Source: an uncultured beta proteobacterium (GTDB taxonomy: Bacteria; Pseudomonadota; Gammaproteobacteria; Burkholderiales; Burkholderiaceae_E). Taken from it: 64,000 nt of DNA. Position 1 is the first letter of the stretch; each line of letters begins with the position of its first letter. The translations under genes were made by a program, and so were the position numbers. The stretch is taken from contig CAIZNI010000056.1 of NCBI GenBank assembly GCA_903934295.1, positions 124,001-188,000 on the forward strand, written 5' to 3'. The notes under the pieces were generated by a model. It saw only the letters and a list, made by a program, of their open reading frames with translations. It made no database searches and was not told the origin of the DNA. Positions 1 through 7,988 of the stretch are shown here, in pieces.

Positions 1-264
1 GGGTACCGACGCGCTGTTGGCGCCGCCGGCCAGCATGATCGAGAGCACCAGCGCGGTCTCGATGACGGTGACGGCGATTGCCAGCACCAGCGTGCCGAAG
101 GGCTCGCCCACCTTGTGCGCGATGACTTCGGCGTGGTGCACCGCGGCGATGACGGCCGCCACCAGGGCCGGCACGCAGACGAGCAGCATCAGCCCCGTCG
201 AGGGAAAGGCGAGGCCGGCGAGGAATACGCCGAGAGCGGCCAGCGGCAGGGCGATGAAGATCAT
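1..264 (-). CDS. Calcium/proton antiporter, ChaA-like (CaCA family), N-terminal part, truncated by window edge
   Basis: Manual reverse translation from ATG at 264: MIFIALPLAALGVFLAGLAFPSTGLML...HHAEVIAHKVGEPFGTLVLAIAVTVIETALVLSIMLAGG; the HKVGEPFGTLVLA.AVTVIE motif is typical of ChaA antiporters. Not in the ORF track because it is open-ended. Confidence 0.8.
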   Translation of the reverse strand, partial: MIFIALPLAALGVFLAGLAFPSTGLMLLVCVPALVAAVIAAVHHAEVIAHKVGEPFGTLVLAIAVTVIETALVLSIMLAGGANSASVP

Positions 265-302
265 CGGTCGATTATGCGGGGTCGGGCCGGCCCTGCCACT
301 GT

Positions 303-1211
303 TCAGCCTTTCGCGACAGGGCGCTCGCGGGCCGCGTGCGTGAGCACCGCCAGAAAGCTGCGGGCCGCGTGCGACAGGTCGTGACTGCGGGCGGTGAGTA
401 CATCGATCGAGGCCCGCGAGAAGGCGGTCCCCTGCAGGGGCTGCGAGGTCACGGTGCCGGCGGCCAGTTCGCGGGTGAAGGTCATCGGCGGCATGAACGA
501 CACCAGGCTGGAGCTCGCCACCACTTTCAGGATGAGCTGCAGGGAGTCGGTCTCCAGTGCCAGGCGCAACCGGATGCCGGCCGCCGCCGCGGCATTGTCG
601 ATCAGTCGGCGGATCCCGAAGCTGCGGTCGGGCACCGCGGCGGCCACGCCGTCGAGCAGCTTCATCGACACCGGGCCGTCGCCGTGCAGCGGATGCCCGG
701 GCGCGCAGATCAGGTGCATCGGCTGGGTCATCCGGGCGCGCAGCACCAGGTCGTCGCGCGACGGGGAGTTGAAGGCGAGCGCGATGTCGGCTGCATGCGA
801 CAGCAGCCGGTCCGGAATCTCGCCGGTGGCGCACACCGACACCCGGAACTCGATGCCGGGGTGGAGCCGGGAGAAGCGCTCCAGGATTCGCGGCAGGAAA
901 TCATGGGCGGTCGCCTCGACGACCGCCAGCCGGACCGTGCCGCGGCGCAGCGCGCTCAGGTCGTCGAGCCGCTGGCTGAGCGCGCCGACCCGTCGTTCGC
1001 CGTCGTCGACGAAGTCGAGCAGCACCTTGCCGGCCTCGGTGAGGGTCATGCCGCGGCTCGAGCGCTCGAACAGCGTCACCGCGAGCCGGGATTCGAGCAG
1101 CGCGATCTGCCGGCTGATCGCGCTGGGCGCGATCTCGAAGACCTCGGCGGCATGACGCAGCGAGCCGCTGCGCGCCACCGCGGCGAAGTACTTCAGGGAG
1201 GGCAACTGCAT
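303..1211 (-). CDS. LysR family transcriptional regulator
   Basis: N-terminal LysR HTH (MQLPSLKYFAAVARSGSLRHAAEVFEIAPSAISRQIALLESRLAVTLFERS) and LysR substrate-binding domain; divergent to the ABC operon. Confidence 0.93.
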   Translation of the reverse strand: MQLPSLKYFAAVARSGSLRHAAEVFEIAPSAISRQIALLESRLAVTLFERSSRGMTLTEAGKVLLDFVDDGERRVGALSQRLDDLSALRRGTVRLAVVEATAHDFLPRILERFSRLHPGIEFRVSVCATGEIPDRLLSHAADIALAFNSPSRDDLVLRARMTQPMHLICAPGHPLHGDGPVSMKLLDGVAAAVPDRSFGIRRLIDNAAAAAGIRLRLALETDSLQLILKVVASSSLVSFMPPMTFTRELAAGTVTSQPLQGTAFSRASIDVLTARSHDLSHAARSFLAVLTHAARERPVAKG

Positions 1212-1238
1212 GGATCTCGCTCCGCGCGGGGGTGTGGC

Positions 1239-1255
1239 GTTCTGATCATTAGAAC
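1239..1255. promoter_or_regulatory. Candidate LysR-type operator, GTTCT-N7-AGAAC
   Basis: Perfect 5-bp arms (1239-1243 / 1251-1255) with a T-N11-A core, in the divergent LysR/ABC intergenic region. Confidence 0.45.
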
Positions 1256-1359
1256 ACTGGCATCTTGTTTTTGAGACACCACAAGGCGGGGCGCAGGGCT
1301 AGACTCACTCGATGGTGCCATGGTGCACCGCCCCGTCCGCCCATCGCATGGAGAACCGC

Positions 1360-2589
1360 ATGCCCGGCTTCAACCCCCCCGTCACCCGTTCGACCCGATC
1401 CCTGCTGAAGCTGACGCTCTCGACGGTGCTGGCGGCCACGCTGCTGCCCACGACCGCGCTCGCCCAGGACACGATCCGCTTCGGCGCGCCGCTGCCGATC
1501 ACCGGCCCGCTCGCCCCCGAGGCGGTCAAGCAGCAGCAGGGTTACGACCTGTGGGCCGAGACGGTCAACAGCGCCGGCGGCATCAAGGTCGGCGCGAAGA
1601 AGATGAAGGTCGAGATCGTCTACATCGACTATCAGTCGAACACGCCGCGCGCGGTGCAGGCGGCCGAGCGCCTGATCACCCAGGAGAACGTGCACTTCCT
1701 GTTCTCGCCCTTCGGCTCCGGCGCCGCCAAGGCGGCCAGCACCGTGTCCGAGAAATACGGCGTGCCCACGATCGCGGCCACCGCCTCGTCGGCGCAGGTC
1801 TACGACCAGGGCTACAAGAACCTGTTCGGCACCTTCACCCCGAACGGGACGCTCACCGAACCCCTGTCGGACATCGTCACCAAGAAGGCGCCGGGCGTGC
1901 AGCGCGTGGCGATCCTCGCGCGCAACGACCTGTTCCCGCTGGCGATCGCCCAGGAGATGGAAAAGTCCGCCAAGGCGCGCGGCCTGAATGTGGTGTTCTT
2001 CGAGAAGTACGCGATCAACACGCTGGACCACTCGTCGGCGATCGCGCAGTTGAAGTCGGTCAGCCCGCACTGGATCTTCGCCACCGGTTACATCAACGAC
2101 CTGGTGCTGATCAAGAAGCAGATGGCCGACCAGCGCATCGAGGCGGCGGTCATCACCATGATCGCCGGCCCGGCCTACCAGGAGTTCATCGACGCGGTCG
2201 GCAAGGGCGCCGAGAACGTCAGCAGCGCCGCGTGGTGGCACCCGGCAGCGCGCTACAAGGGCACCGACATCTTCGGCACCACCGAGCGGTACACCAAGCT
2301 GTTTCGCGATCGCTACAAGGCCGATCCCGACTACGGCCACGCATCGGCCTCGGTCTCGGGCGTTCTGTTCCAGATGGCCATCGAGAAGGCGGGCACGCTT
2401 GACCGCGCGAAGGTCCGCGAGCAGCTCTCGGCGATGAACGTCCAGACCTTCTGGGGTCCGGTGAAGTTCGGACCCACCGGTCAGATCAACTCGCTCGAGC
2501 CGCCGGTCTTCCAGATCCAGGGCGGGCGCACGGTGGTGGTCCATCCGGCCGCCATCAAGCAGGGCGAGTTCAAGCTGACCGTGAAGTAA
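1360..2589 (+). CDS. Branched-chain amino acid type ABC transporter substrate-binding protein
   Basis: Signal peptide (LLKLTLSTVLAATLLPTTALAQ) followed by DTIRFGAPLPITGPLAPEAVKQQQGYDLWAETVNSAGGI, typical Peripla_BP_6; start chosen at MPGFNPP. Confidence 0.92.
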   Translation: MPGFNPPVTRSTRSLLKLTLSTVLAATLLPTTALAQDTIRFGAPLPITGPLAPEAVKQQQGYDLWAETVNSAGGIKVGAKKMKVEIVYIDYQSNTPRAVQAAERLITQENVHFLFSPFGSGAAKAASTVSEKYGVPTIAATASSAQVYDQGYKNLFGTFTPNGTLTEPLSDIVTKKAPGVQRVAILARNDLFPLAIAQEMEKSAKARGLNVVFFEKYAINTLDHSSAIAQLKSVSPHWIFATGYINDLVLIKKQMADQRIEAAVITMIAGPAYQEFIDAVGKGAENVSSAAWWHPAARYKGTDIFGTTERYTKLFRDRYKADPDYGHASASVSGVLFQMAIEKAGTLDRAKVREQLSAMNVQTFWGPVKFGPTGQINSLEPPVFQIQGGRTVVVHPAAIKQGEFKLTVK

Positions 2590-2602
2590 GCGGGCCGGCG
2601 GC

Positions 2603-3469
2603 GTGTTCACGTTCCAGATTCTGGCCAACGGGCTGGTGCTCGGCTGTTTGTACGCCTGCATCGCAGCCGGGTTCTCGCTGGTCTGGGGCGTGCTCAACGT
2701 CATCAACCTGATGCACGGTTCGTTCATCGTGCTCGGGTCCTATCTCGCCTGGGCCGCCTACAACGGGCTCGGGCTCAGCCCGTGGATCAGCGTGCTGATC
2801 GCCGCGCCGCTGTTCTACGGGCTGGGCTGGCTGATGCAGCGCGGCGTGCTCAACCGGGTGATCGCCGCGCCAGTGCTGGTCACCCTCACGCTCACCTTCG
2901 GCCTGGACCTGATGCTCAACAACGCGATGCTGCTCGCGTTCAAGGCCGACTACCGCAAGCTGATCCTGGAGCCGCCGCTGGGCACGCTCGAACTGGCCTC
3001 GGTGGTGGTGCCGGTCGACCGGCTGGTGGCGATGGCGCTGGCGCTGGTCCTGACCGGGGCGCTGTGGCTGATCCTGCGCCAGTCGCGGGTCGGCCGCGCG
3101 ATCATCGCAGTCCGCCTGGACCGGGATGCGGCGCTGCTGATGGGGGTCAATGTCCCGTCGATCTACGCCTCGGCGTTCGGCTTCGGCGCGGCGATGGCCG
3201 GTTGCGCGGGCGTGCTGCTGGCGCTGATCTTTCCGATCTCGCCGCTGTCGTCCAGCGCCTACCTGGGCAAGGCCTTCGTGGTCTGCGTGCTCGGCGGACT
3301 GGGCAGTGTGCCGGGCGCGGTGCTCGGTGGTCTGGTGCTGGGCGTGGTCGAGAGCTTCGGCGCGATGGCCTTCGGGCCCGAGCACGCGGTGACGCTGTCG
3401 TTCGGGCTGCTGATCTTCTTCCTGATCGTGCGTCCGCAGGGCCTGATCGGCAAGCGGGGTTTCGAGTGA
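2603..3469 (+). CDS. Branched-chain amino acid ABC transporter permease (LivH family)
   Basis: Polytopic protein with LVLGCLYACIAAGFSLVWGVLNVINLMHGSFIVLGSYLAW; follows the SBP. Confidence 0.94.
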   Translation: MFTFQILANGLVLGCLYACIAAGFSLVWGVLNVINLMHGSFIVLGSYLAWAAYNGLGLSPWISVLIAAPLFYGLGWLMQRGVLNRVIAAPVLVTLTLTFGLDLMLNNAMLLAFKADYRKLILEPPLGTLELASVVVPVDRLVAMALALVLTGALWLILRQSRVGRAIIAVRLDRDAALLMGVNVPSIYASAFGFGAAMAGCAGVLLALIFPISPLSSSAYLGKAFVVCVLGGLGSVPGAVLGGLVLGVVESFGAMAFGPEHAVTLSFGLLIFFLIVRPQGLIGKRGFE

Positions 3470-4410
3470 TCCGGCGCCGCGAGGCACTGCTGCTGGGTGC
3501 GGTGCTGCTGCTGGCCGCGCTGCCCTGGCTGGGCAGCACCTATGCGCTGCGGCTGGGCACCTTCGCCTGCATGTACGCGGTGATGGCGGTGTCGTGGAAC
3601 GTGATCGGCGGCCTGTCGGGCTATCCGTCGTTCGCCACCGGCGCCTTCTTCGGGCTGGGCGCCTACGCGGGTGGCGTGCTGCTGTCCAAGGGGGGAGGGC
3701 TGGTGGCCGCGCTGCTGCTGTCGGGCACGATGGCGTTTGCGGGCGCGATGCTGCTGGGCGCGGTGCTGCTGCGGTTGCGCGGCCACTATTTCGCGGTCGC
3801 CAGTCTGGCGGTGGCCGAGGTGTTGCGCGAACTGGCCAACACCTCGACCGATCTGACCGGCGGGGGCATGGGCCTGAACATCCCGCTGGCCACCGGCGGG
3901 GGTTCCGGTCCGCAGGCCGAAGCCTCGTTTTTCTTCCTGGCGATGTGGGCGCTGCTGATGGTCACGCTCGTCACCGTGCTGTGGATCGAGCGCTCCAAGC
4001 TGGGTTTCGGGCTGCAGTGCATCCGGCAAAACGAGTCGGCCGCCGACATGATCGGCGTCAATGCCACTCTCTATAAAAGCGCCGCCTTCGCATTCTCGGG
4101 CGTGTTCGTGGCCATGGCCGGCACGCTCTACGCGGCCTGGGTCCACTACATCGAGCCGGCCGACGTGTTCGACGTGCTGTTCGCGGTCAAGCCGATCGTG
4201 ATGGCGCTGCTCGGCGGGCTGGGTTCCACCGCCGGCGCGGTGCTCGGCGCGTTCGCCTTCCTCGCGATCGAGGAGACGGTGTGGCGCAACTCGCTGTCGA
4301 TCCACACCGGTCTGCTGGGCCTGCTGGTCGTGGTGCTCCTGCTGTTCCTGCCCCAGGGGCTGGTGTCGGTGGGCAAGCGGTTGCGCGACCTGGGAGCGCG
4401 CCGTGTCTGA
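3466..4410 (+). CDS. Branched-chain amino acid ABC transporter permease (LivM family)
   Basis: GTG start overlapping the upstream stop (GTGA); CIRQNESAADMIGVN and PIVMALLGGLGSTAGAVLGAF motifs. Confidence 0.93.
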   Translation: MIRRREALLLGAVLLLAALPWLGSTYALRLGTFACMYAVMAVSWNVIGGLSGYPSFATGAFFGLGAYAGGVLLSKGGGLVAALLLSGTMAFAGAMLLGAVLLRLRGHYFAVASLAVAEVLRELANTSTDLTGGGMGLNIPLATGGGSGPQAEASFFFLAMWALLMVTLVTVLWIERSKLGFGLQCIRQNESAADMIGVNATLYKSAAFAFSGVFVAMAGTLYAAWVHYIEPADVFDVLFAVKPIVMALLGGLGSTAGAVLGAFAFLAIEETVWRNSLSIHTGLLGLLVVVLLLFLPQGLVSVGKRLRDLGARRV

Positions 4411-5152
4411 GCTCCTTCGGCTCGAGTCGGTCTCGCGCCGCTTCGGCGGGCTGCAGGCGCTGCAGGACGTGTCGCTGTCGGTGGGCACCGGTGAGGTACT
4501 GGGCCTGATCGGTCCGAACGGCGCGGGCAAGACCACGCTGGTCAACGTGATCGCCGGCGTTCACCGCGCCAGTTCGGGGCGGGTGATCTTCGAGGGGCGT
4601 GACATCACCCGGCTGCGGCCCTATCAGACCGCGCGCTCGGGCCTGGCGCGCACCTTCCAGATCGTCCAGCCGTTTCCCGAGTTCACCGTGCTCGACAATG
4701 TCGCCGCCGCGGCGCTGTTTTCGCGCAGCGGTCTTGGCCTGCGCGAGGCGCGGCGCGCGGCCGAAGAGCAACTCGCCTTCGTCGGGCTGGTCGAGCTCGC
4801 CGCGCGGCCCGCCGCCAGCCTGACGCTGGCCATGCGCAAGCGGCTGGAACTGGCCAAGGCGCTGGCGATGAATCCGCGGCTGCTGTGCCTGGACGAGGTC
4901 AACGCCGGCCTGAACTCGGCCGAGGTCGAACAGGCGATGGGCCTCATCCGGCGCATCGCCCAGTCGGGGGTGACCATCGTGCTGATCGAGCACCTGATGA
5001 AGGTGGTGATGTCGGTGTGCTCGCGCATCGTCGTGCTGCAGCATGGCGCACTGATCGCCGAAGGCGCGCCGGCCGACATCGTGGCCGATCCGCGGGTGGT
5101 CGAAGCCTATCTCGGCAAGAAATACGCGCTGGCCGCCCGGAGCGCCGGATGA
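4403..5152 (+). CDS. Branched-chain amino acid ABC transporter ATP-binding protein (LivG family)
   Basis: Walker A GPNGAGKTT and LivG-type C-terminus; degenerate signature region (SLTLAMRKRLELAKALA). Confidence 0.92.
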   Translation: MSELLRLESVSRRFGGLQALQDVSLSVGTGEVLGLIGPNGAGKTTLVNVIAGVHRASSGRVIFEGRDITRLRPYQTARSGLARTFQIVQPFPEFTVLDNVAAAALFSRSGLGLREARRAAEEQLAFVGLVELAARPAASLTLAMRKRLELAKALAMNPRLLCLDEVNAGLNSAEVEQAMGLIRRIAQSGVTIVLIEHLMKVVMSVCSRIVVLQHGALIAEGAPADIVADPRVVEAYLGKKYALAARSAG

Positions 5153-5907
5153 GCCCGCCAGCGATCGAAACGGTGAGCGAGCGCCCGGAACTGCTGCGCA
5201 TCGAGGGGCTGCAGTCGGGCTACGGCGAGGTCACCGTGCTGTGGGGCATCGACCTCACGGTGCGCCAGGGCGACATCACCGCGCTGATCGGCTCCAACGG
5301 GGCCGGCAAGTCGACGCTGATGCGCACGATTTCCGCGCTGGTGCGCACCCGCGCCGGACGCCTGTGGTGGTGCGGTCAGCCGCTCGACGGGGAGGATCCG
5401 GCGCAGGTGCTGGCCCACGGCATCGCGCACGTTCCCGAGGGGCGCCGGCTGTTCGGCGCCATGTCGGTCGAGGACAACCTGATCATGGGCGCCTATCTGC
5501 GCCGCGCGTCGCGCGCTGAACTCCACCACGACCTCGAGCGCATCTACACCCTGTTCCCCAGGCTCAAGGAGCGCCGCACCCAGGCCGCGGGTACGATGTC
5601 GGGCGGCGAGCAGCAGATGTGCGCGATCGGGCGCGGGCTGATGAGCGCGCCCCGGCTGCTGATGATCGACGAGCTGTCGCTCGGCCTGTCGCCGCTGCTG
5701 GTCGAACAACTCGTCGAGGCGCTGGCGGTGCTCAACCGCGACGGGCTCACCCTGCTGGTCGTCGAGCAGGATGTGGTGACCGCGCTGGAGCTCTCGGGCA
5801 ACGCCTATGTGATGGACACCGGACGCATCGTCCGCCAGGGGGCGAGCAGCGAACTGCTCCGCGACCCGGCGGTCAGGCAGGCCTATCTCGGCGCGCTGGC
5901 GCCATGA
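5149..5907 (+). CDS. Branched-chain amino acid ABC transporter ATP-binding protein (LivF family)
   Basis: Walker A GSNGAGKST, signature MSGGEQQMCAIGRGLM, Walker B LLMIDELSLGLSP; ATGA overlap with upstream gene. Confidence 0.93.
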   Translation: MSPPAIETVSERPELLRIEGLQSGYGEVTVLWGIDLTVRQGDITALIGSNGAGKSTLMRTISALVRTRAGRLWWCGQPLDGEDPAQVLAHGIAHVPEGRRLFGAMSVEDNLIMGAYLRRASRAELHHDLERIYTLFPRLKERRTQAAGTMSGGEQQMCAIGRGLMSAPRLLMIDELSLGLSPLLVEQLVEALAVLNRDGLTLLVVEQDVVTALELSGNAYVMDTGRIVRQGASSELLRDPAVRQAYLGALAP

Positions 5908-5929
5908 CCCCCACTCCAAGGAAAGCACG

Positions 5930-6682
5930 ATGAGCACCCGCACCCTGGCCGCTGGCGGCTACCGTTTCATCCCCGCCGTCTCTCAGTACTCGGGCGGTGT
6001 CGCCGCCGAGCCGGGCCTGCGCATCGAGCGCGCCCGCTTCTCGCGCGTGGTGCCGCTGCGCGAGGGCTTCGCGGCGATCGAGGCGCACCTGGCCGCGATC
6101 GGGCGGCCGAACGCCGCGTTCTGCGCCTGCGAGCTGCGCTCGCCGGCGCCGTTCACCGAGGACGGGTTCCGGGCGTTCAACGCGATCTACATCAAGACCC
6201 TGGAGCGCTGGGGCCTGATGGAGGGCGGCGTGAACCCGGTCGCGCGCAGCAACGTCTGTCCCGAGATCGCGCCGCCGGCCGATCCCGGGTTCTTTGCCTT
6301 CAGTTACACCGTGGTCGACGCCGGTGCCGCGCCGAGCTTCATCGTGGCCGGCAGCGCCGAGTCCGAAGAGGGCAAGGGTGACTATCGCGACAATCTGGTC
6401 GCGCGCGGCGACACCTCGCCGCAGGGCCTGCGCACCAAGGCGCGCTGGGTGCTGGGCGAGATGGAGCGGCGCATGGCCTCGCTCGGCTTCGACTGGTCGC
6501 ACGCCAGCGCGACGCAGGTCTACACCGTCCACGATTTCCATCCCTTCGTGGGTGACGAACTCGTGCGCCGCGGCGCGATGCCGGGCGGGGTGACCTGGCA
6601 CTTCAACCGGCCGCCGGTCCAGGAACTCGAGTTCGAGATGGACTGCCGCGGCCTGGCGCTGGAGCGCGTGCTGAGGGTTTGA
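5930..6682 (+). CDS. RidA/YjgF-like protein, function unknown, in liv-type operon
   Basis: 251-codon ORF; C-terminal TKARWVLGEMERRMASLGFDWSHASATQVYTVHDF resembles RidA-like folds; co-directional 22 nt after livF-like gene. Confidence 0.6.
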   Translation: MSTRTLAAGGYRFIPAVSQYSGGVAAEPGLRIERARFSRVVPLREGFAAIEAHLAAIGRPNAAFCACELRSPAPFTEDGFRAFNAIYIKTLERWGLMEGGVNPVARSNVCPEIAPPADPGFFAFSYTVVDAGAAPSFIVAGSAESEEGKGDYRDNLVARGDTSPQGLRTKARWVLGEMERRMASLGFDWSHASATQVYTVHDFHPFVGDELVRRGAMPGGVTWHFNRPPVQELEFEMDCRGLALERVLRV

Positions 6683-6688
6683 GCCGTG

Positions 6689-6711
6689 CGCCCGCCGGTG
6701 CCCGGCGGGCG
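6689..6711. terminator. GC-rich hairpin between convergent genes
   Basis: CGCCCGCCG-GTGCC-CGGCGGGCG, perfect 9-bp stem just after the stop at 6682; no strong U-tract. Confidence 0.5.
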
Positions 6712-6731
6712 TTACCGCGCGCCGGGCCGGG

Positions 6732-7799
6732 TCAGGGCCGATCGAGAATCGCGCACGCGGTGGTCGCGAGATGCCTGACGTGGGAGTTGTCTGCCGAGGC
6801 GGGCGAGTTGCCGATGCCGATCAGGTTGCGCTTGAAGACGCCCTGGCCGATCGAGGCCAGGCGAAACATCGAGAAGGCCAGATAGACATTGAAACCCGGG
6901 ATCGCGTCGCGGCCAGTGCGCCGGCAATAGGCCTCGACATAGGCTTGCTCGCCCGGTATGCCCGCCGCCTCGGGATCGATGCCGCTGAGCGTGCCCCAGC
7001 TCTCCGATGCCGAGTGATAGAGGATGCAGCCGTAGGCCACGTCGGCCAGCGGATGACCCAGGGTCGACAGTTCCCAGTCGAGCACCGCGATGATGCGCGG
7101 CTCGGTCGGATGGAACATCACGTTCTCCAGCCGATAGTCGCCGTGCGCGATGCTCACTTCGTCGCTGGGCGGGATGCGGTCGGGCAGTTCGGCGATCAGC
7201 CGCTCCATCTCGGGGATCGGCTCGGTCTGTGCACCGCGATATTGCTTGATCCAGCGGTCGATCTGGCGCTGGAAATAGTTCCCTGGCCGGCCGTAGTCAG
7301 CCAGCCCGATGGCGGCGTAGTCAACCTGGTGCAGGCGTGCCAGCGTGGCATTGAGGTTGTCGTAGATGGCGCGGCGTTCGGCCGGCGCCATCCCCGGCAG
7401 TCGCGCATTTCGAAAGATGCGGCCCTCCAGGAAGTCCATCACATAGAAGGCGGTGCCGATGACCGACTCGTCCTCGCACAGCGCGCGCATTCGCGGCACC
7501 GGAAACCCGATCGACCCCAGCGCCGCCATGACCCGGTATTCGCGGTCGACCTGATGGGCGCTCGGCAGCAACTGGCCCGGCGGCTTCTTGCGCAGCACCC
7601 AGCGGGTCTGGCCGGCGGTGATCAGGTAGGTGGGGTTCGACGCGCCCCGGTTGAACTGGCTGAGCACCAGCGGCTGCGCCGGGTCGGCGACATGGGCGCG
7701 GAACCAGGCGTTCAGGGCGGCTTCATCGAGCCGCTGATTCTCGCGCACTTCGCCGATCGAGGGCCGACCGGGGTCGGCGGTGACAGTATCCTGATTCAT
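6732..7799 (-). CDS. Phosphotransferase family protein (APH/ACAD11-like)
   Basis: Kinase motifs ISIAHGDYRLENVMFHP and IAVLDWELSTLGHPLADVAY; start MNQDTVTADPGRPS. Confidence 0.9.
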   Translation of the reverse strand: MNQDTVTADPGRPSIGEVRENQRLDEAALNAWFRAHVADPAQPLVLSQFNRGASNPTYLITAGQTRWVLRKKPPGQLLPSAHQVDREYRVMAALGSIGFPVPRMRALCEDESVIGTAFYVMDFLEGRIFRNARLPGMAPAERRAIYDNLNATLARLHQVDYAAIGLADYGRPGNYFQRQIDRWIKQYRGAQTEPIPEMERLIAELPDRIPPSDEVSIAHGDYRLENVMFHPTEPRIIAVLDWELSTLGHPLADVAYGCILYHSASESWGTLSGIDPEAAGIPGEQAYVEAYCRRTGRDAIPGFNVYLAFSMFRLASIGQGVFKRNLIGIGNSPASADNSHVRHLATTACAILDRP

Positions 7800-7988
7800 G
7801 GTCGGCTTTCCTACCGGGGCGCATGCGTCCTCCGGAACGGGTTCTGAACGGCCGCCTGAAATCATCGGCGGCGCCAAGCGCGTACTTTAAGGGGTTCGCG
7901 AGGCTTCGTTCAGGACACGCCCGGCGGCGCCGGGTCGGATTGCCGTCATTCAACACATCGGCCCGATCTCCGGGCCGTTGCGTTCGCC

